A stretch of 64,000 bases of DNA from positions 24,330,727 to 24,394,726 of the forward strand of contig NC_134115.1 in assembly GCF_040939455.1 (NCBI RefSeq). The letters are read 5' to 3'. Numbering within the stretch: position 1 is the first letter of the stretch; the number at the start of each line of letters is the position of its first letter. Shown piece after piece: positions 33,181-45,269 of this stretch. Both the position numbers and the translations under genes were made by a program. Under the pieces are notes generated by a model. The model made no database searches, had not been told where the DNA came from, and saw only the letters and a program-made list of their open reading frames with translations. This DNA comes from Microcebus murinus. Its lineage: Eukaryota > Chordata > Mammalia > Primates > Cheirogaleidae.

Positions 33181-35695
33181 TGCCATTGGACAGTGCACAG
33201 TTTTGAGTTTTTAACGAAACATTTTTTCTATAGAATTGCTGCTATTGGATTATATGGCAAATGAAATCACCAATATGTATTTTGTTCTGTTGGCCATTGC
33301 TGAATGTCATGTCCTATGAAAGGGGAAAATTGGCAATTATCAATCCTTTAAAACACGTAAGTTAACATAAGAGCAAAAATCAAAATGCCAAAAGTAAGGA
33401 TACAAAATTATCTATATGCATTGAGAACCTTGGCTTTAGTTGTAGACTTGAAGGAGTTTTGTTATATAAAACATAACCATTTGAGCCTAAGGATTCAGAT
33501 ACTTTTGTATCAGAAATTTTTTGTGATCTCTTTAAAGAATTAACCACATTTTAAACAAAAAGCTTATAAATCATGACTAGTTCTGACAATGATAGCATAG
33601 GAAGCTTACAGACAGTTAAACATTTAAATTATCTAGAAACAATATTAATTATATAATTAATTTTAATTTATATTAATTATATTATGTAATTAAAATATAA
33701 TTAATCAATATATAATCATTACATTATATAATATAATAATAAATATAATTATATAATGTATTATATAATCAATATATATCATATAACATTGATTATATAA
33801 TATTAATTAATTCTATAATTTATGTTTTTATATTAATTTTATAAAAATCTAAAATTATTAAATGAGACTTAAATACATGCCTAGTCCTTTGTTTCATAAA
33901 AGTAGTTTATTTTGATTGTTGTCATCTCCTGGGTCTGAAAACAAGATTTTGTTTGAGTTGAGTTTGGTGTTAGATATCCAGGAGTCAAAGGCCCTGTAAT
34001 TTAACAATACAAAGGGTGGGTAATGATATTTGATTTGAGGGCATTTATCAAAGATGTCAACAGTTTCAAAACACCTGATTAAAACAGAATTACAGGTCAC
34101 TGTAAGATAATAGTAATTCATTTAACCAAGAATAATAGTTAAAATACTTTAAGGGCAATACGGAAAATCATATGTATGCAAAAACTCTAACTTTTAAAAG
34201 TTCAGGGTTTTTTTTCAAGAAATCAAAAACTTAATAAGAAGAACATAGGAATTACCTTGATAAAACACACAATCTCTTTTTTCCAGGCCAGTTTCCAAAA
34301 TGTAAAGAAAAATTCTGTAGTGTGGATTTATTTTTTCTTATGGGAAACGCATTTAGACAACTTGAAAGTCAAACTTGATGAAAAGTGTACTTGAATTAAT
34401 TAGACATAGAAAGAGTGTCCAAACCCATGAGAATACAGTATATTATAGAGGAAAGTGAGCAAGAAAAACTAGCATCTTGATTAGGAGAGAGCAAATGACT
34501 CTTAGCAACAGCATGAAAAGTTTTCTGACCACATTGAACAATTTAGATATATTAAAAAAAAAAAAAAAGCCAAGTACAAAGTTAAGTTATACTGGAGGAA
34601 AGTATTACTTTTGTAAACAATTCAAATAAAAATTTTAGTGTTAGGGAACAGGCTTAGAACTGGAAGGAAGAGTGTTACAAAAGTCAACAGAAAAGGTTGA
34701 AGGAGAAAGTTACCTTCCTGGCCGTTTCAAGGGGAGATTAAGTTAAAAGCAGACAGTCATGGCAAAAGTTGAATTTCTGGTATATAATTCTACAAAGTTT
34801 CAAAAGAAGAAGATTATAGAATTAGATTGAAAACTTTTTGTAATTTTATTAAGATAAAATCAATACTTTAGAAAAATCTTACTGTTTTAACCAAAGTTAT
34901 TTTAAAATAGTATTCAATTTGATCACAAATAAAATTTCTCTATAAATTCTCTTTTATGAACCTTGTCACACTTATATAGATCATCCACAAAATGCTTGAA
35001 TTTTTGTTCTAAATTTTCCTTTTTTAAATACACCAAGCAGTTGCTTTTAGGACAAAAACTTACCACACAAGATCTTTTCTCAAACAAAGTTATTACCTTT
35101 TCTTTCCAGTACTTCTCATTAAAAATACATCTTTATATCCATAATCTTTTTTTCTCATATTCCATTCTCTTATTTACTGGTTCTTTTTTTATCTTGTTTA
35201 ATTTTCTTTAGAACTCTTTATTTTGAATCAACTTTAAATAACTTTTGAATTAGACAAAATTATTTTCATCTCTTAATAAAGAACACACTTTATGTTCTCT
35301 TATAATTTAAAATTTTTTTACAAAAAAATACATCTCACTTTTGGCACCTTTTATATACACAATCACATCTATGGACTAGAAAATTTGTAACTCCCAGTAA
35401 AATAATCCTTAGTGCGTGTGTGTATGTAAACCCAGCCAAAATGCATGCTGACAATATGAAGACAATTACTTTTTCTTTTAATAACTTAGTTTATTAAAAT
35501 TTTATTAAATTCACCTGAACTTGTAAAACAGATTTATTTATTTAATTTATGAGTGTGCCTTTATAAGTCAATTTGGTACCATGTAGACACAACATATAAC
35601 ATAATACATGTACATACAAGCACATTTAAACATCTATATTAATACCCTTACACACAAACATATTAAAAGTATTTAACCTCTGAATTCTAGCCATA
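33181..35695 (-). other. Provirus interior without recognisable coding
   Basis: About 2.5 kb between env and the 5' LTR, where gag and pol would be expected. I see no protease, RT or nucleocapsid motif in the frames present. It holds an AT-only palindromic tract (33638-33850) and a poly-A run (34554-34569). It may be non-coding internal sequence of a deleted provirus or a host segment joined by rearrangement. Confidence 0.45.
33638..33850. repeat. AT-only low-complexity, palindrome-rich tract
   Basis: About 210 bp consisting almost entirely of A and T with many short inverted words (attaattatataattaat, tatataatcaatatata). It could form hairpins. Probably a decayed and expanded (TA)n-type repeat. 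Confidence 0.85.
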
Positions 35696-36925
35696 TGATA
35701 ACAATCTAAACAGATAAGGCAAAAGCAGATTTATTGAAATAAGAAAAAAAAAAGGAAAGCTGTCACATAGAGCAGCAGCTATCTCTTAGAGCAATAGGGA
35801 GTAGCAGTTTGTGAGTTTTCTGGGTTTTATTTTATTTCTTCTATTTAATTTTGTGTTAAGTGGAAGTAGGATTATTCATAAGATTTTTGGGAAAGAGGTG
35901 GAGAATTCCCAGAACCAAGGGTTCCCCCTCTTTTTAAACCATATAGGGTAACTTCAGGAGTTACCATGCATTAATAAACTGTCAAGGCGTGGGAGGGAGT
36001 TTCTTTTAGTATGCTAACACATTATAAGAGGGGTATAATGAGCAGTGAGGGTAACCTGAGGTGGTTTTCATAGCAATCTCGGTCTTAGGTGGGTTTTTTT
36101 TCCTTTTATTTTATCTTATTATGGGGGTGCAAATATTGTTAGGGTTACATATATTGCTCCTGCCACCCCTGCCCCCAACCCCACCATGCCAGTACAACAA
36201 ACGTGTCCAACCCCCAGGTGGTGCACACAGCACCCATTATATAGGTATATATCCTTCCCCTCCTCCCCTCTCCCACTTGCCCACCACACGATAACAGTTT
36301 TGGGTTTTTTTTGACATTTTGGTTACATTGTGTAACCCTCTCCCTAAGAAGGGTTAGAGGTATTCCCTTCCGCCCCCCCACAATGCTCACCACAACCCTA
36401 AGATGTGGGTCTCCCCCCCCCAATCCCCGGTGAACACTACCACCATTTGAGCACCATAGTTTTAATCAGTACCAATTTGATGGAGAGTAGATGTGGAGCC
36501 CATTTTCTTGATCTTGTGTCACCTCACTTTGGATAACAGGCTTAAGCTTAATCCAGGATAGCATAAACGGTGCTAGTTCACTGTCGTTTTTTAGAATGGA
36601 GTAATATTCCATTGTAAGCATATACCAAATTTTAATTATCCACTCATGAATTGATGGGCACTTGGGTTGTTTCCATGATCTTGCAATAGAGAATTGTGCT
36701 GCCATAAACATTCGGGTGCAGATGCTTTTATAATAGAATGTCTTATGCTCTTTTGGGTAGATGCCCAACAATGTTATTGCTGGGTGGAATGGTATTTCTA
36801 TTTCTAGCTCTTTGAGGTATCTCTAAATTCTTTTCCACTGGCCCGCTTTTCCACCACCTCTTATTTTATCAGAGACCTCAGTTCAGGTCTTTCGACTCTG
36901 TTGAGCAGGGCCTGTTGGTTCCCTA
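35696..36925 (-). mobile_element. ERV 5' LTR (right LTR), split by L1
   Basis: Left part 35696-36088 and right part 36842-36925 match the other LTR collinearly ('aaaagcagatttattgaaat', 'aaaccatatagggtaacttcagg', 'gggtataatgagcagtgagggtaacctgag', then after the L1 'cttttccaccacctcttattttatcagagac'). The roughly 100 bp U5 edge and any primer-binding site are missing at its left border, showing a deletion at the LTR/interior junction. The right edge '...ttccctaactca' ends in ca and abuts the resumed L1 3' UTR. Confidence 0.75.
36089..36841 (-). mobile_element. 5'-truncated L1 inserted in the LTR
   Basis: It reads as reversed L1: 3' terminus 'cttattatgggggtgcaaat' at about 36113-36132, a C-rich 3' UTR, then an ORF2 C-terminus. 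A minus-strand frame of 101 codons (36466-36771) keeps the 'LGIYPKE', 'CTRMFMAAQF', 'KCPSIHEWI' and 'MEYYSILKN' blocks and ends in SPSNWY-stop. It is about 750 bp long. Fewer lesions than in the LTR suggest it entered later. Confidence 0.9.
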
Positions 36926-37035
36926 ACTCAGTTGCACAAAATCTGTGGTAAGTTCAGCAAAAATACTGAATGTTACAACTAGAAGTGTGAATTTCATAGT
37001 ATGTAAATTATACATCAAAACAGCTGCTTTAAAAA
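36926..37035 (+). mobile_element. Old L1 3' UTR, right half
   Basis: 'gttgcacaaaatctgtggtaagttcagcaaaaatactgaatg', then 'gtatgtaaattatacatcaaaacagctg' continue the old L1 3' UTR begun at 29305-29564. This shows where the provirus entered. The exact target duplication is not resolvable. Confidence 0.65.
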
Positions 37036-37285
37036 AAATGGAACTTCTTGAATTTTCTCTTTTCTCTGGCCTGAAATGCAGATGTGAAGCATGCAAGTGA
37101 AGCATCTGTAATGCAACCACGAAAAGAAAGGCTACATGCTAAGTGCAGTGAAAGAGGAGAAAAGAAGAAATCTGATCTGTTAGTAGCATAGTGACCTATA
37201 GCACTATGCTGTGTTGGGAATTTGGTCCATCTCCCTCTGGATTTCCTTTATGTGAGAAAAAAAGTAATTTTTCCCCCATTTCATT
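37036..37285. other. Unassigned short segment
   Basis: I recognise no gene. It lies between the resumed L1 3' UTR and the next reversed L1. Confidence 0.4.
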
Positions 37286-37774
37286 TTAAAAGTCATATTA
37301 TTTGTATATCCATAGTTTTTTGTTGTTGTTGTTGTTTTTTTTTTTTTTTAATGAGTAGTATTCTATTGTTTAGTGGTACCATGTTTTATTCATTCATTAT
37401 TTGAAGGACTTTGAGGTTGTTTTCTGTTTTGGCAATAATAAATAATGCTACTATAAACATTTGCATACAGGTTTTGTGTGGATACAAATTTTAATTTTTC
37501 TTGGAGTAGGATTCATGGGTTGTTTGATAAGTGTATGTTTAATTTTGTAAGAAACCATCAAACTGTTTTCCAAAGTGGCTATTTCATTTTCTATTCCCCC
37601 AGCAGTAAATGAGAGTTCCAACTGTTCTGTATTTTTTTCAGAACTTGGTATTTTCTTTCTTTTTCCCAAGCCATTCTATTAGATGTGTAGTGGTTTCAAT
37701 GGGGTTTTATTTTTCTATTTCTTAATGATGAATAGTGTTGAATGTCATTTCCACTTTTTAGCTATTCTAAACAA

Positions 37775-38100
37775 TACTCAGCAAGAAGCAGTATCAGGGG
37801 TAATATTCAAGATATTTAACAGCTCCTGTTATAGCATGGGTACCAATCAATGGGGCAGATGGAGAACAGACCAATCAGAGCAGGTATTAGCTGTAAATAA
37901 CAGTTTGATTGTAACTAAATACATTAGTCAATATCAGCCCAACATGTATCATAATTATGAGATTATTTCTAGGTGTAGAATCAAGGGGGAAAAGACAACT
38001 GGGTTTATAATTTGGGCGCTTTTTGCTAATTTTACCTTTTTAGTTGATATTCTAATTAACACAGTTATCACAGAGAAGAAGATTATCTGATTCTTCAAGT
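37775..38100. other. Unassigned island inside the reversed L1
   Basis: L1 similarity stops near 37775 and resumes near 38165. The intervening sequence (for example 'gggtaccaatcaatggggcagatgg', 'gagcaggtattagctg') is not L1. A plus-strand frame of 135 codons (37683-38090) spans the junction and part of this island. It has no recognisable domain. Possibly a decayed LTR or DNA element. Confidence 0.45.
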
Positions 38101-38804
38101 ATTTACTACCGCAGTGAGATCAATCTTTTCGTTCTTTGACAACCTGGTGAAAACTAGTCAGAGAAGTTTTACTGTGTATTTATCTTATTATAAGTGAGAC
38201 TATCTTTCCAATGTTTATAGTCACTGGTATTATCTTTTCTGTGAATTGTCAGTTCATATTCTTTATCTTTTTTTTTTTCTAATGCATCCATAATATTTTT
38301 CTCATAGGCTTTAAAAAAAGTCTTTATAAAATTAGGTCATCATGATCTGATCTCTAAATTATTTTTTCTAGTTTTCTATTTGTCGTATGGATTTGCTTAC
38401 TGTGAGTTTTTTCCATTAGAACTTTAAAACCTATAGTCAAATTAGTTAATTATTTAATGACTTCTGGATTTATGCCATATTTATGCCATTTTCCACATGC
38501 CAAGATTCATTTTTAAATCACCCCAAATAGTCCTTTAGTGTTATTATGGTTTCTTTAATTTTCCTCTTTCACGTCTAAATATTTAATTTAGGTAGAACTT
38601 ATACTGATGTGTGAAGTGTGGTTTAAACTTTTTTACCCATAGAGCTATTTATTTTTCCAAGTACCATTAATTGAAAAATCTTTTCCATATTAGAGTGATA
38701 TATCATTTTCATCATAAACATAATTACCCTAAGTATTTAATACAATTGAACTTTTGAGATCTTAACTATTGTATCTTTAAAATATATTTGACTGATGGGG
38801 AAAT

Positions 38805-38862
38805 TCTCTCATTTCTCTTTCTTCTTCTCTCTGTTTCTCTCTGTCTCTCTCTCCTTCTTACC
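38805..38862. repeat. CT-rich polypyrimidine tract
   Basis: A run of about 55 bases of nearly pure C and T ('ctctctgtctctctctcc') on the plus strand. Confidence 0.85.
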
Positions 38863-40754
38863 TCTTATTCTTCTGGCTATTTTTGCATGACCCATATAAT
38901 CATCTTTTGCAATTCTAAAAACAGCATGGGTTTTTATTAGTATCAATTAAATGTATTGACTTAATTATGAAGAATTGACATTTTTATGGTATTTTGATTG
39001 TCTGTCTAAAATCATATGACTTTCAATTTATTCCAGATTTCTTTGATTTTTTACAAACATTCTTTCTTTCATTCTCTTTCTATTTATGTAGATTTTAAAA
39101 AGTTTATTTCTAAGAATTTTATTTATAATTATTTGCCTAAGATAAATGAGGTTATTATTTATGTTATTATTTTTATCTGGTTAGTGATTGTGTACATAGG
39201 AAGTTTATTATCTTCTGTGTACTAGTGTTTCATCCAGCCACTTTATTGAGTTACTTTTTTGTTTATAATAATTTTCAAGTTGGCTTTATTGGGTTTCCTA
39301 GGTAGCTAGAAAATTATCTGTAATTCATGTTCTCTTTCTTTGCAATTAAGTTTATCTATTACTTGTTTTCCTTCTCTATTTGCATTGGTTATGACATTCA
39401 GAGCAACATTAAACAATACTCATTTTAGTGGAAATTCTTGTGTTATTATTGAATATAAATGGATATGATTCTAATATTTTCCCATTTAAGAATGATGCTA
39501 GCCTTGAAATTATATTAGATGTTAAAAAACTGTTTCTATTTTACTAAGAATTTATTTAATAAAATGTGGAAATGAATATTAAAATCAAATGTTTATTTAA
39601 AATTAATAAACATGTTTTATACTATTTTTTTCTCCTTAGATATTTACATTTTAATTTATATTAATATGCATTCTAATATTGAACTGTTTCACTTAAAGAA
39701 TAGGTTCCATTGAATCACACAAATTATTATTTTAATGTGCTCTGGAATCTTTTTGCAAATATTTTATTTTGTTTCAATTTTTATTGATTTTCATGATATT
39801 AATTTTTCTGATTTTTATAATTTTTCTGGACTTTGTTAATAATAAATTTAATTTATAAGAATGTTTTAGAACAAATTTTTATTTTTCTATGCTCTGAAGC
39901 AGTTTAAAAGCATTGTGATTATCTTTTATGATTTAGTAAAATGTTACTGTAAAAATATCTGGAGCTGATGTTATTGTGATTTGTCATTTAAAAACCTTTT
40001 TTGTTTCTTCCCTATCACTGCCACTCCCAAGGTTAATTGGTTTGTTTATATCTTCCATTATTTCTAGAATCTATTTTATTGCATTTTGAATTGCAAAAAA
40101 AGAAATTCACTTTATCCAAATATTTACATAGAGTTAATAATTTCTCTTTGGGTTCTTTTAATTTTCTGTTTCTCTAGCTATTTCCTGTTTACTATTTCTT
40201 ATTTGTTCTTCCTCCCTCTCACCACCCCCCATTCTCTGTGTATTTACTAAAGTTAAGTAATAGTCAAAAAAATTTTTTTTAACAACTAGCTTTTATATTG
40301 TTGGTGTAACTTTTTTTTTCTTTTTTACAATTCAGTGGAATTATTATTAAATTTTTTTAAAAAATTAAATTTTATCTCTGCATTTTTTCCATTTTTGAGT
40401 TAGATGTTTATTTCATTTATTCTTATTTTTAATACTTACTGAAAATGGTTAACACTGAATTTTTATCTGAGCATTGCTTTATGTGTAGCCATGAGTTTTA
40501 ATCATAGCTATTTTTTGCAACAGCTATTTAAAAGATGTTTTTTTTAGAAATTTTGTGGCAGTAGAATCTTTTAAAACTTTTTTTCTAGTCCTTTAATTTT
40601 TTTTTTCATTTTTGGATTATGATCACGTAATATAATTGATATTCTTTTTGTTTATTTTGTGGCCTAATAAAATATCAATAAATCTGTATCTATAGCATAT
40701 CTATATATATTTCTCAAATAAGTATACATTACTAATTATATTATAGTTTTTAAT

Positions 40755-41110
40755 TCAGTCTATAAAATTTTTCTGATTTGTCTCATCTCTGAGTCTGGAA
40801 TAGAATTTTATTTTTCTGTCCTCACTTTGCAATTGGGAGGGGGAAATAGAGTGAATTGTAAGCAAAAATGATGAGTGCCATTTAATTGCTGTTGAAAGGT
40901 GCTCCAGAATATTCTTTTCCCAATAGTCATAATGACTGAAAACGTTAGAAACTATGTTTGATCTTCTATTCTGGGTCCCTAAGTGACTTCTCTGAGCAGA
41001 GACCCCTTCCAACTCATGAAGAACATGTGGGAAAAGCAAAGACAAACATTTATTGTTTTAAGCCAGTAGGATTGGGAGATTGTTTGTTATTGCTGCTGAA
41101 CCAAAGCAAT
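40755..41110 (+). mobile_element. Possible MaLR-type LTR fragment inside the reversed L1
   Basis: The end 'atttattgttttaagccagtaggattgggagattgtttgttattgctgctgaacc' resembles the 3' end of common MaLR-type LTRs ('taagccactaagtttggggtaatttgttac...'). It interrupts L1 wording on both sides. The assignment is from memory and tentative. Confidence 0.4.
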
Positions 41111-42300
41111 ATTGATTGAATTACCTTTCCTAATTTTATTTTTATTCACTTGATTTGTCATGTGCTGGGAGAATTAGTCTTTGTCTACTCATGTGTTTCT
41201 CTCAGTTTATATTAATACTTTAATTTCCTGAAGTTTTTGTTTTACAAAGATTGATGCTAAATTAACTGGCATCTAAGTCTTAATAACTGTCATATCTTCA
41301 TAATTAATTGCACCATTTAGCATTATTAAATCCCTTTTTCATTTTACTTAATCCTATTTGCATAGTTTTAAACTCAATTAAGATACCAACAAGTATCTTG
41401 TTTTTGATTTTATATGCTAGCATTCCTTTGGATATCTTCTTATTTTCAACATTTCTAGGTCATTATGCTTTAGATATGTTTCTTCCATAAAGCCTGGAGT
41501 TTGGGGAGTTTGGAGTATATTTTTAAGATGTCCTAAAGAGTTATGCTTATTCTTAGTTCAGTCTTATATTTTATGGCATCTGCTTTTGTAAATAGATTTT
41601 TAAATATTGTTCAATGTGTGGCCACTTTGTTTTAGCTTGTTTATTTCCTGATACTTAGGAAAGATTTTCTTTTCTTCTAGTGATTAACATTATACTATAT
41701 CCTTAAGAATACACACACACACACCCTATATATGTATAAATAACATACATGTGTATAAAATATGACTATATATAAATAATTTTGTTTCGTGTTTTTACCT
41801 TCCCACTAGAAATAATGATGAAATTTATATATTTCTTCCTTCCACCGTCTATTTCTTGTTAGTTGTGCTAATATTTTCTTTCATGGTGTTTTAGTACTTA
41901 ACTTTATACTCATATAAAATTATAATTTTATTAATTAATTGGTAGGTTTGTGAATTCTATTTTGACTTTTGTAAGATATTCTCATTACTTCTATATTTTT
42001 CCCCTTAGCTCTCAAAACTTCTTAGTTTTAATATTCTTTACCACAATTTCTCTTTTTGTTAGCACTCTACTTAAACAGATGCCCACTAACATTCACTTGG
42101 AAATGTTTTGAGTTATTCTGTGGTTGGATTTATTCTATGCCTTAAGAATAGTTCATGGGAACAATTTCCTCTCAGTTCTTGCATGTGTGTACTCAAGACT
42201 GTTGCTTTTGTATTTGAAAGAGAATCTGGACAACTTGAAAATTCTTTGTTTCTTTTTTTTTTAATTGTATTAATATATATTGCTTCACTGACTTCTTGCT

Positions 42301-43180
42301 TTTAATGTTGTTACAGAAAAGTAAGAGGTCAGACTACTTTTTTTCTTATAAATGTCTTTATTATTATTCTTTCTAGAATCCTCAAACAATAAAGGATTAT
42401 TTTTAAAATATGGCAAATTTATTAGGCTTTACATTGTTATCATTTTGAGTAATTTTTCCCAGTGTTATGGTGACCACTTTCAATATAAAATCAATTTTTC
42501 TTTTAAGGACTATTTTCCTGAAATACATTTTAAATATTTGTTCTTTTCTATTATTTCCATGTTTTTCAGTATGGATTCTAATAATGGGAAAATCTCACCT
42601 GGCATCTTCCATATCTACCCATTTTCTTTCATTTCCAAACTCTATTTTTATCTTCAAAATCCAATTATTGAACTCTGTGTCATTCATTGCATTATTAGCA
42701 CTATTTTTTTTTGCTTTTCTCTATTTAATCTTCAAATATAAATTTTTTTATAAAAATTATTTCCCAAGATCTACTAAAATAAATTTTGAATCATTGTGCA
42801 GTCTTCAATCTCTTCCCTGAGTTAGTTTGGCTCATATGTATGCTTTGGTTTTTGCTCTTACTCCAATGAAGTTATTATTATTATTATTTTAATTTCTAAT
42901 AAGTTTCCTCCACTGATGACATTTGTCTGTGAGAATTCTTTACTATGCCTACTTTGCTTTTAATTTCCTCTTCTTTTTAAAAAAATCTTGGCGAAAAAGG
43001 TGAGTTTCTCTATACCAACCATCAGGATGGACACTTCTGTAGGAAGAAAGAAACTAGGACAAAATACTGGATTTTTTTTAGGACCCAGGTTACTGTATTG
43101 TTCTTTAATTCTTTCATTTTTGCTAAACAATGGAGATAGGTAGCTGGGAGGGTTTAAAACATAGTATTATTTTTTTCAAT
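42301..43180. other. AT-rich segment, possibly the 5' part of the reversed L1
   Basis: Two overlapping plus-strand frames (42352-42741 and 42467-42820, 129 and 117 codons) are rich in Phe, Ile and Ser. They look like the antisense of A-rich L1 sequence rather than a gene. No landmark is firm enough to assign. Confidence 0.4.
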
Positions 43181-43282
43181 TAATAAAATGCATTTTTTAG
43201 AAAAGTTTTAGGTTTGTGTCAAAATTAGGTGGGCTTTTTGCTCCCTGTATTAGTAACATTCTCCAGAGATACTGAAGCAATA

Positions 43283-43284
<2 letters not shown>

Positions 43285-43322
<38 letters not shown>

Positions 43323-43385
43323 TCACATATGGACTGTTCCCAACTTATGATGGTTCAACTTACAATTTTTGACTTTATGATGGGT
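43285..43385. repeat. (AT)n/(AC)n microsatellite next to a Tigger-like fragment
   Basis: (AT)n at 43285-43313 runs into (AC)n to 43322. Just after it, 'ctgttcccaacttatgatggttcaacttacaatttttgactttatgatgg' (about 43333-43383) matches one end of an old DNA transposon that I recall as Tigger-like. The other end is not found. Confidence 0.6.
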
Positions 43386-44500
43386 TTATTGGGGCATTAA
43401 AAACATTTTAGGACTTACAAAAATAAATAAAAATATAGCTAATCTGCTTGATTGCTTGCTTAGCATCACCTTTTATGTTTATAGGAGCCTAACAACAATT
43501 GGGAAAATTCTTGCAGTAAGAGGACTTTCTATTGTAAAATTTCAGGAATAGAAAGGATAAATATGAATTTAGTATATCATCACCAACCTTTAAGCTTTAA
43601 AACTCTATAATTTCATGTTACATAGAATTTTATCACTAATATGTTAATATTTAATACATTTCATATTAACTATTAATGTTGTTTTGCATAAATAAATATA
43701 GAATTAAATAAAGAACAAGTCCATCATTATTATATTCTCAAATGATGCTGTTTGCATTGTGTATTTGCAAAATACTCCCTCACATTTATCCTTGAAGAAA
43801 TAATCCTTTGAAAAGTGCAGCTTAATCATGTACTTTGAAAGTAGAACTCAGGTATTTTCAAGTGTATTATAGTCAAGCAGAGAACATACAAAATTGCAAA
43901 ACCAGCATAATCTGTCTGAAAAATTACAAATTCAATTAAGAAGATTAAAACTATTAAAATATAACTATAAACTATAGAGTATTTATTAGCCACAAAATCA
44001 TCATATATTTATTCATACTTAGTCATGTTTTCTTCAAATATTGAGAAAGCTACATTTTTGACTCTGCGTGCTCTGCCTGTGGGAAGAATTAAATTGAAAA
44101 TTGAAGAACATAGAGACACAAACATTGAGCTCCATTTTGAGGGTAAATTTATTTGTAGAGATGTGGCCTTTCATAACATTAGTATTAATCAATCTTTTTA
44201 CCTTTGACAAGTACTTCATCATTTTTTATAACTTCTTTCTCATCTAAAACATATGGACCACCCAAAAAATAACTGAAAACAAATAAAAAAACCCACACCC
44301 TGTTTATTTTAGGTTATATTTTTGTCAGTCTGCAAATAATTTTGTACAGCTAACAAAGCCCCTGTAATTATGTTAGGCATGTAATATTTGTATTAAACCT
44401 CTCCACGTTTAATAACTGCAAAATTCCAATGAAATGTTTAACTCTTACTTATTCTAAAGGCACTGGGCCAGTGGAAAATATCCAAACATAAGTCTTTGAG
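43386..44500. other. AT-rich non-coding DNA
   Basis: No gene recognised. Overlapping opposite-strand frames of about 60 codons at 44025-44222 are chance. Confidence 0.45.
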
Positions 44501-44504
44501 AAGA

Positions 44505-44670
44505 AGACTAATATTTTTAAACACCTTTTATATGCCAAACATTCTTCTTACTTACAAATATATTTTTATTTCATTTTTCCAACAATTATGTAAAGTAAGG
44601 ATTGTACTTCTATTTTGTAAGTGAGAAAACAGAAGTTCAGAGAGTGGCAAAACTAAAACTGTCTGACTCC
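44505..44670 (-). repeat. MIR SINE
   Basis: 'ttttatatgccaaacattcttcttac', then 'ccaacaattatgtaaagtaaggattgtacttctattttgtaagtgagaaaacag' and 'gtctgactcc' follow the reversed MIR consensus over about 160 bp. Confidence 0.7.
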
Positions 44671-44834
44671 AATGGGTAGTCTTGCCTCTTTCCCTCTTTC
44701 TATACCCCAACAGTATAGAATATTGACTCACTCCAAATTCCTTCACTAACTAAAAACATTACAAAAAATGGTCTTGAACTATATGTCAGAAACATTTTGT
44801 GTTTACTGATAAACAGTATTATGGAGAAATGGAT

Positions 44835-45030
44835 GAAACGTAGTCTTTGCACCAAGACAAATATTGGTTGAGACTCTGGCTTAGAATTTGTATGACCTCA
44901 AGAAAATTATGTAATTTAGGCAGCAATAACTACCTTGCAGTGTTTTTTATAATTTTCAACAATCTACTTTAAGTATATAGCACTGTTCCTCCAACACTAA
45001 GGTTTCAATAAGCGCCATCTTTTAATATAT
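44835..45030 (+). repeat. MIR SINE
   Basis: 'gagactctggcttagaatttgtatgacctcaagaaaattatgtaatttagg', then 'ataactaccttgcagtg' and 'agcactgttcctcc...aataagcgcc' follow plus-strand MIR. It lies opposite in orientation to the MIR 170 bp upstream. Confidence 0.65.
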
Positions 45031-45269
45031 TAAAAAAAAAATTAGACCAGTTTCGATTGCACAAATTTTTAGTCCTGTGCTGTTTATCTGATTTCTCTCA
45101 CTCCTAAATACAAAGGATTTATGAAAATAAACACATAGTTAAATTTTATCAATTCTATATTTATTTAAATGTTAATACATGGGGTCTATTTTCCAATAAA
45201 AAATTCATTTGTCCTTTGTTTTGTTCCTTTTTTTGTTTTGTTTCAAATTAAAAGGAAACTGGTTAAGTA

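Larger units (their letters stand above)
29565..36925 (-). mobile_element. Decayed class I endogenous retrovirus (provirus, minus strand)
   Basis: Two related LTRs in the same orientation bound the segment: the 3' LTR at 29565-30125, and the 5' LTR at 35696-36925, which is itself split by an L1. Between them lie env remnants (two modules, 30320-33180) and about 2.5 kb without recognisable coding. gag and pol are not recognisable, so the provirus is internally deleted or very diverged. The flanks are the two halves of one old L1 3' UTR, so the whole block entered as one unit. Every gene is broken by stops and frameshifts. Gammaretrovirus-like Env motifs place it in class I (ERV1). I cannot name the family. 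Confidence 0.75.
37290..42300 (-). mobile_element. Long old L1, reversed, with insertions
   Basis: ORF2 can be followed in reverse. The C-terminal end is at 37340-37770 ('agtattctattgtttagtggtacc', 'ccaaagtggctatttcattttc', 'atgtgtagtggtttcaat'). The match resumes at about 38165 ('ctgtgaattgtcagttcatattc'). RT-region wording is at 39330-39480 ('gagcaacattaaacaatact'). Upstream ORF2 follows near 39960-40620, and endonuclease-side wording near 41100-41470 ('ctgtcatatcttcataattaattg'). Two foreign segments interrupt it (37775-38100 and 40755-41110). No frame survives. The 5' limit is uncertain and may extend to about 43000. Confidence 0.65.

Noticed and set aside
37683..38090. 135-codon plus-strand frame as a novel gene
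   Set aside because: It starts inside antisense L1 and crosses into an unassigned island. No family features.
42352..42820. Two overlapping hydrophobic frames (129 and 117 codons) resembling membrane proteins
   Set aside because: Phe/Ile/Leu-rich translation is the expected antisense of A-rich L1-like DNA. The two frames contradict each other.
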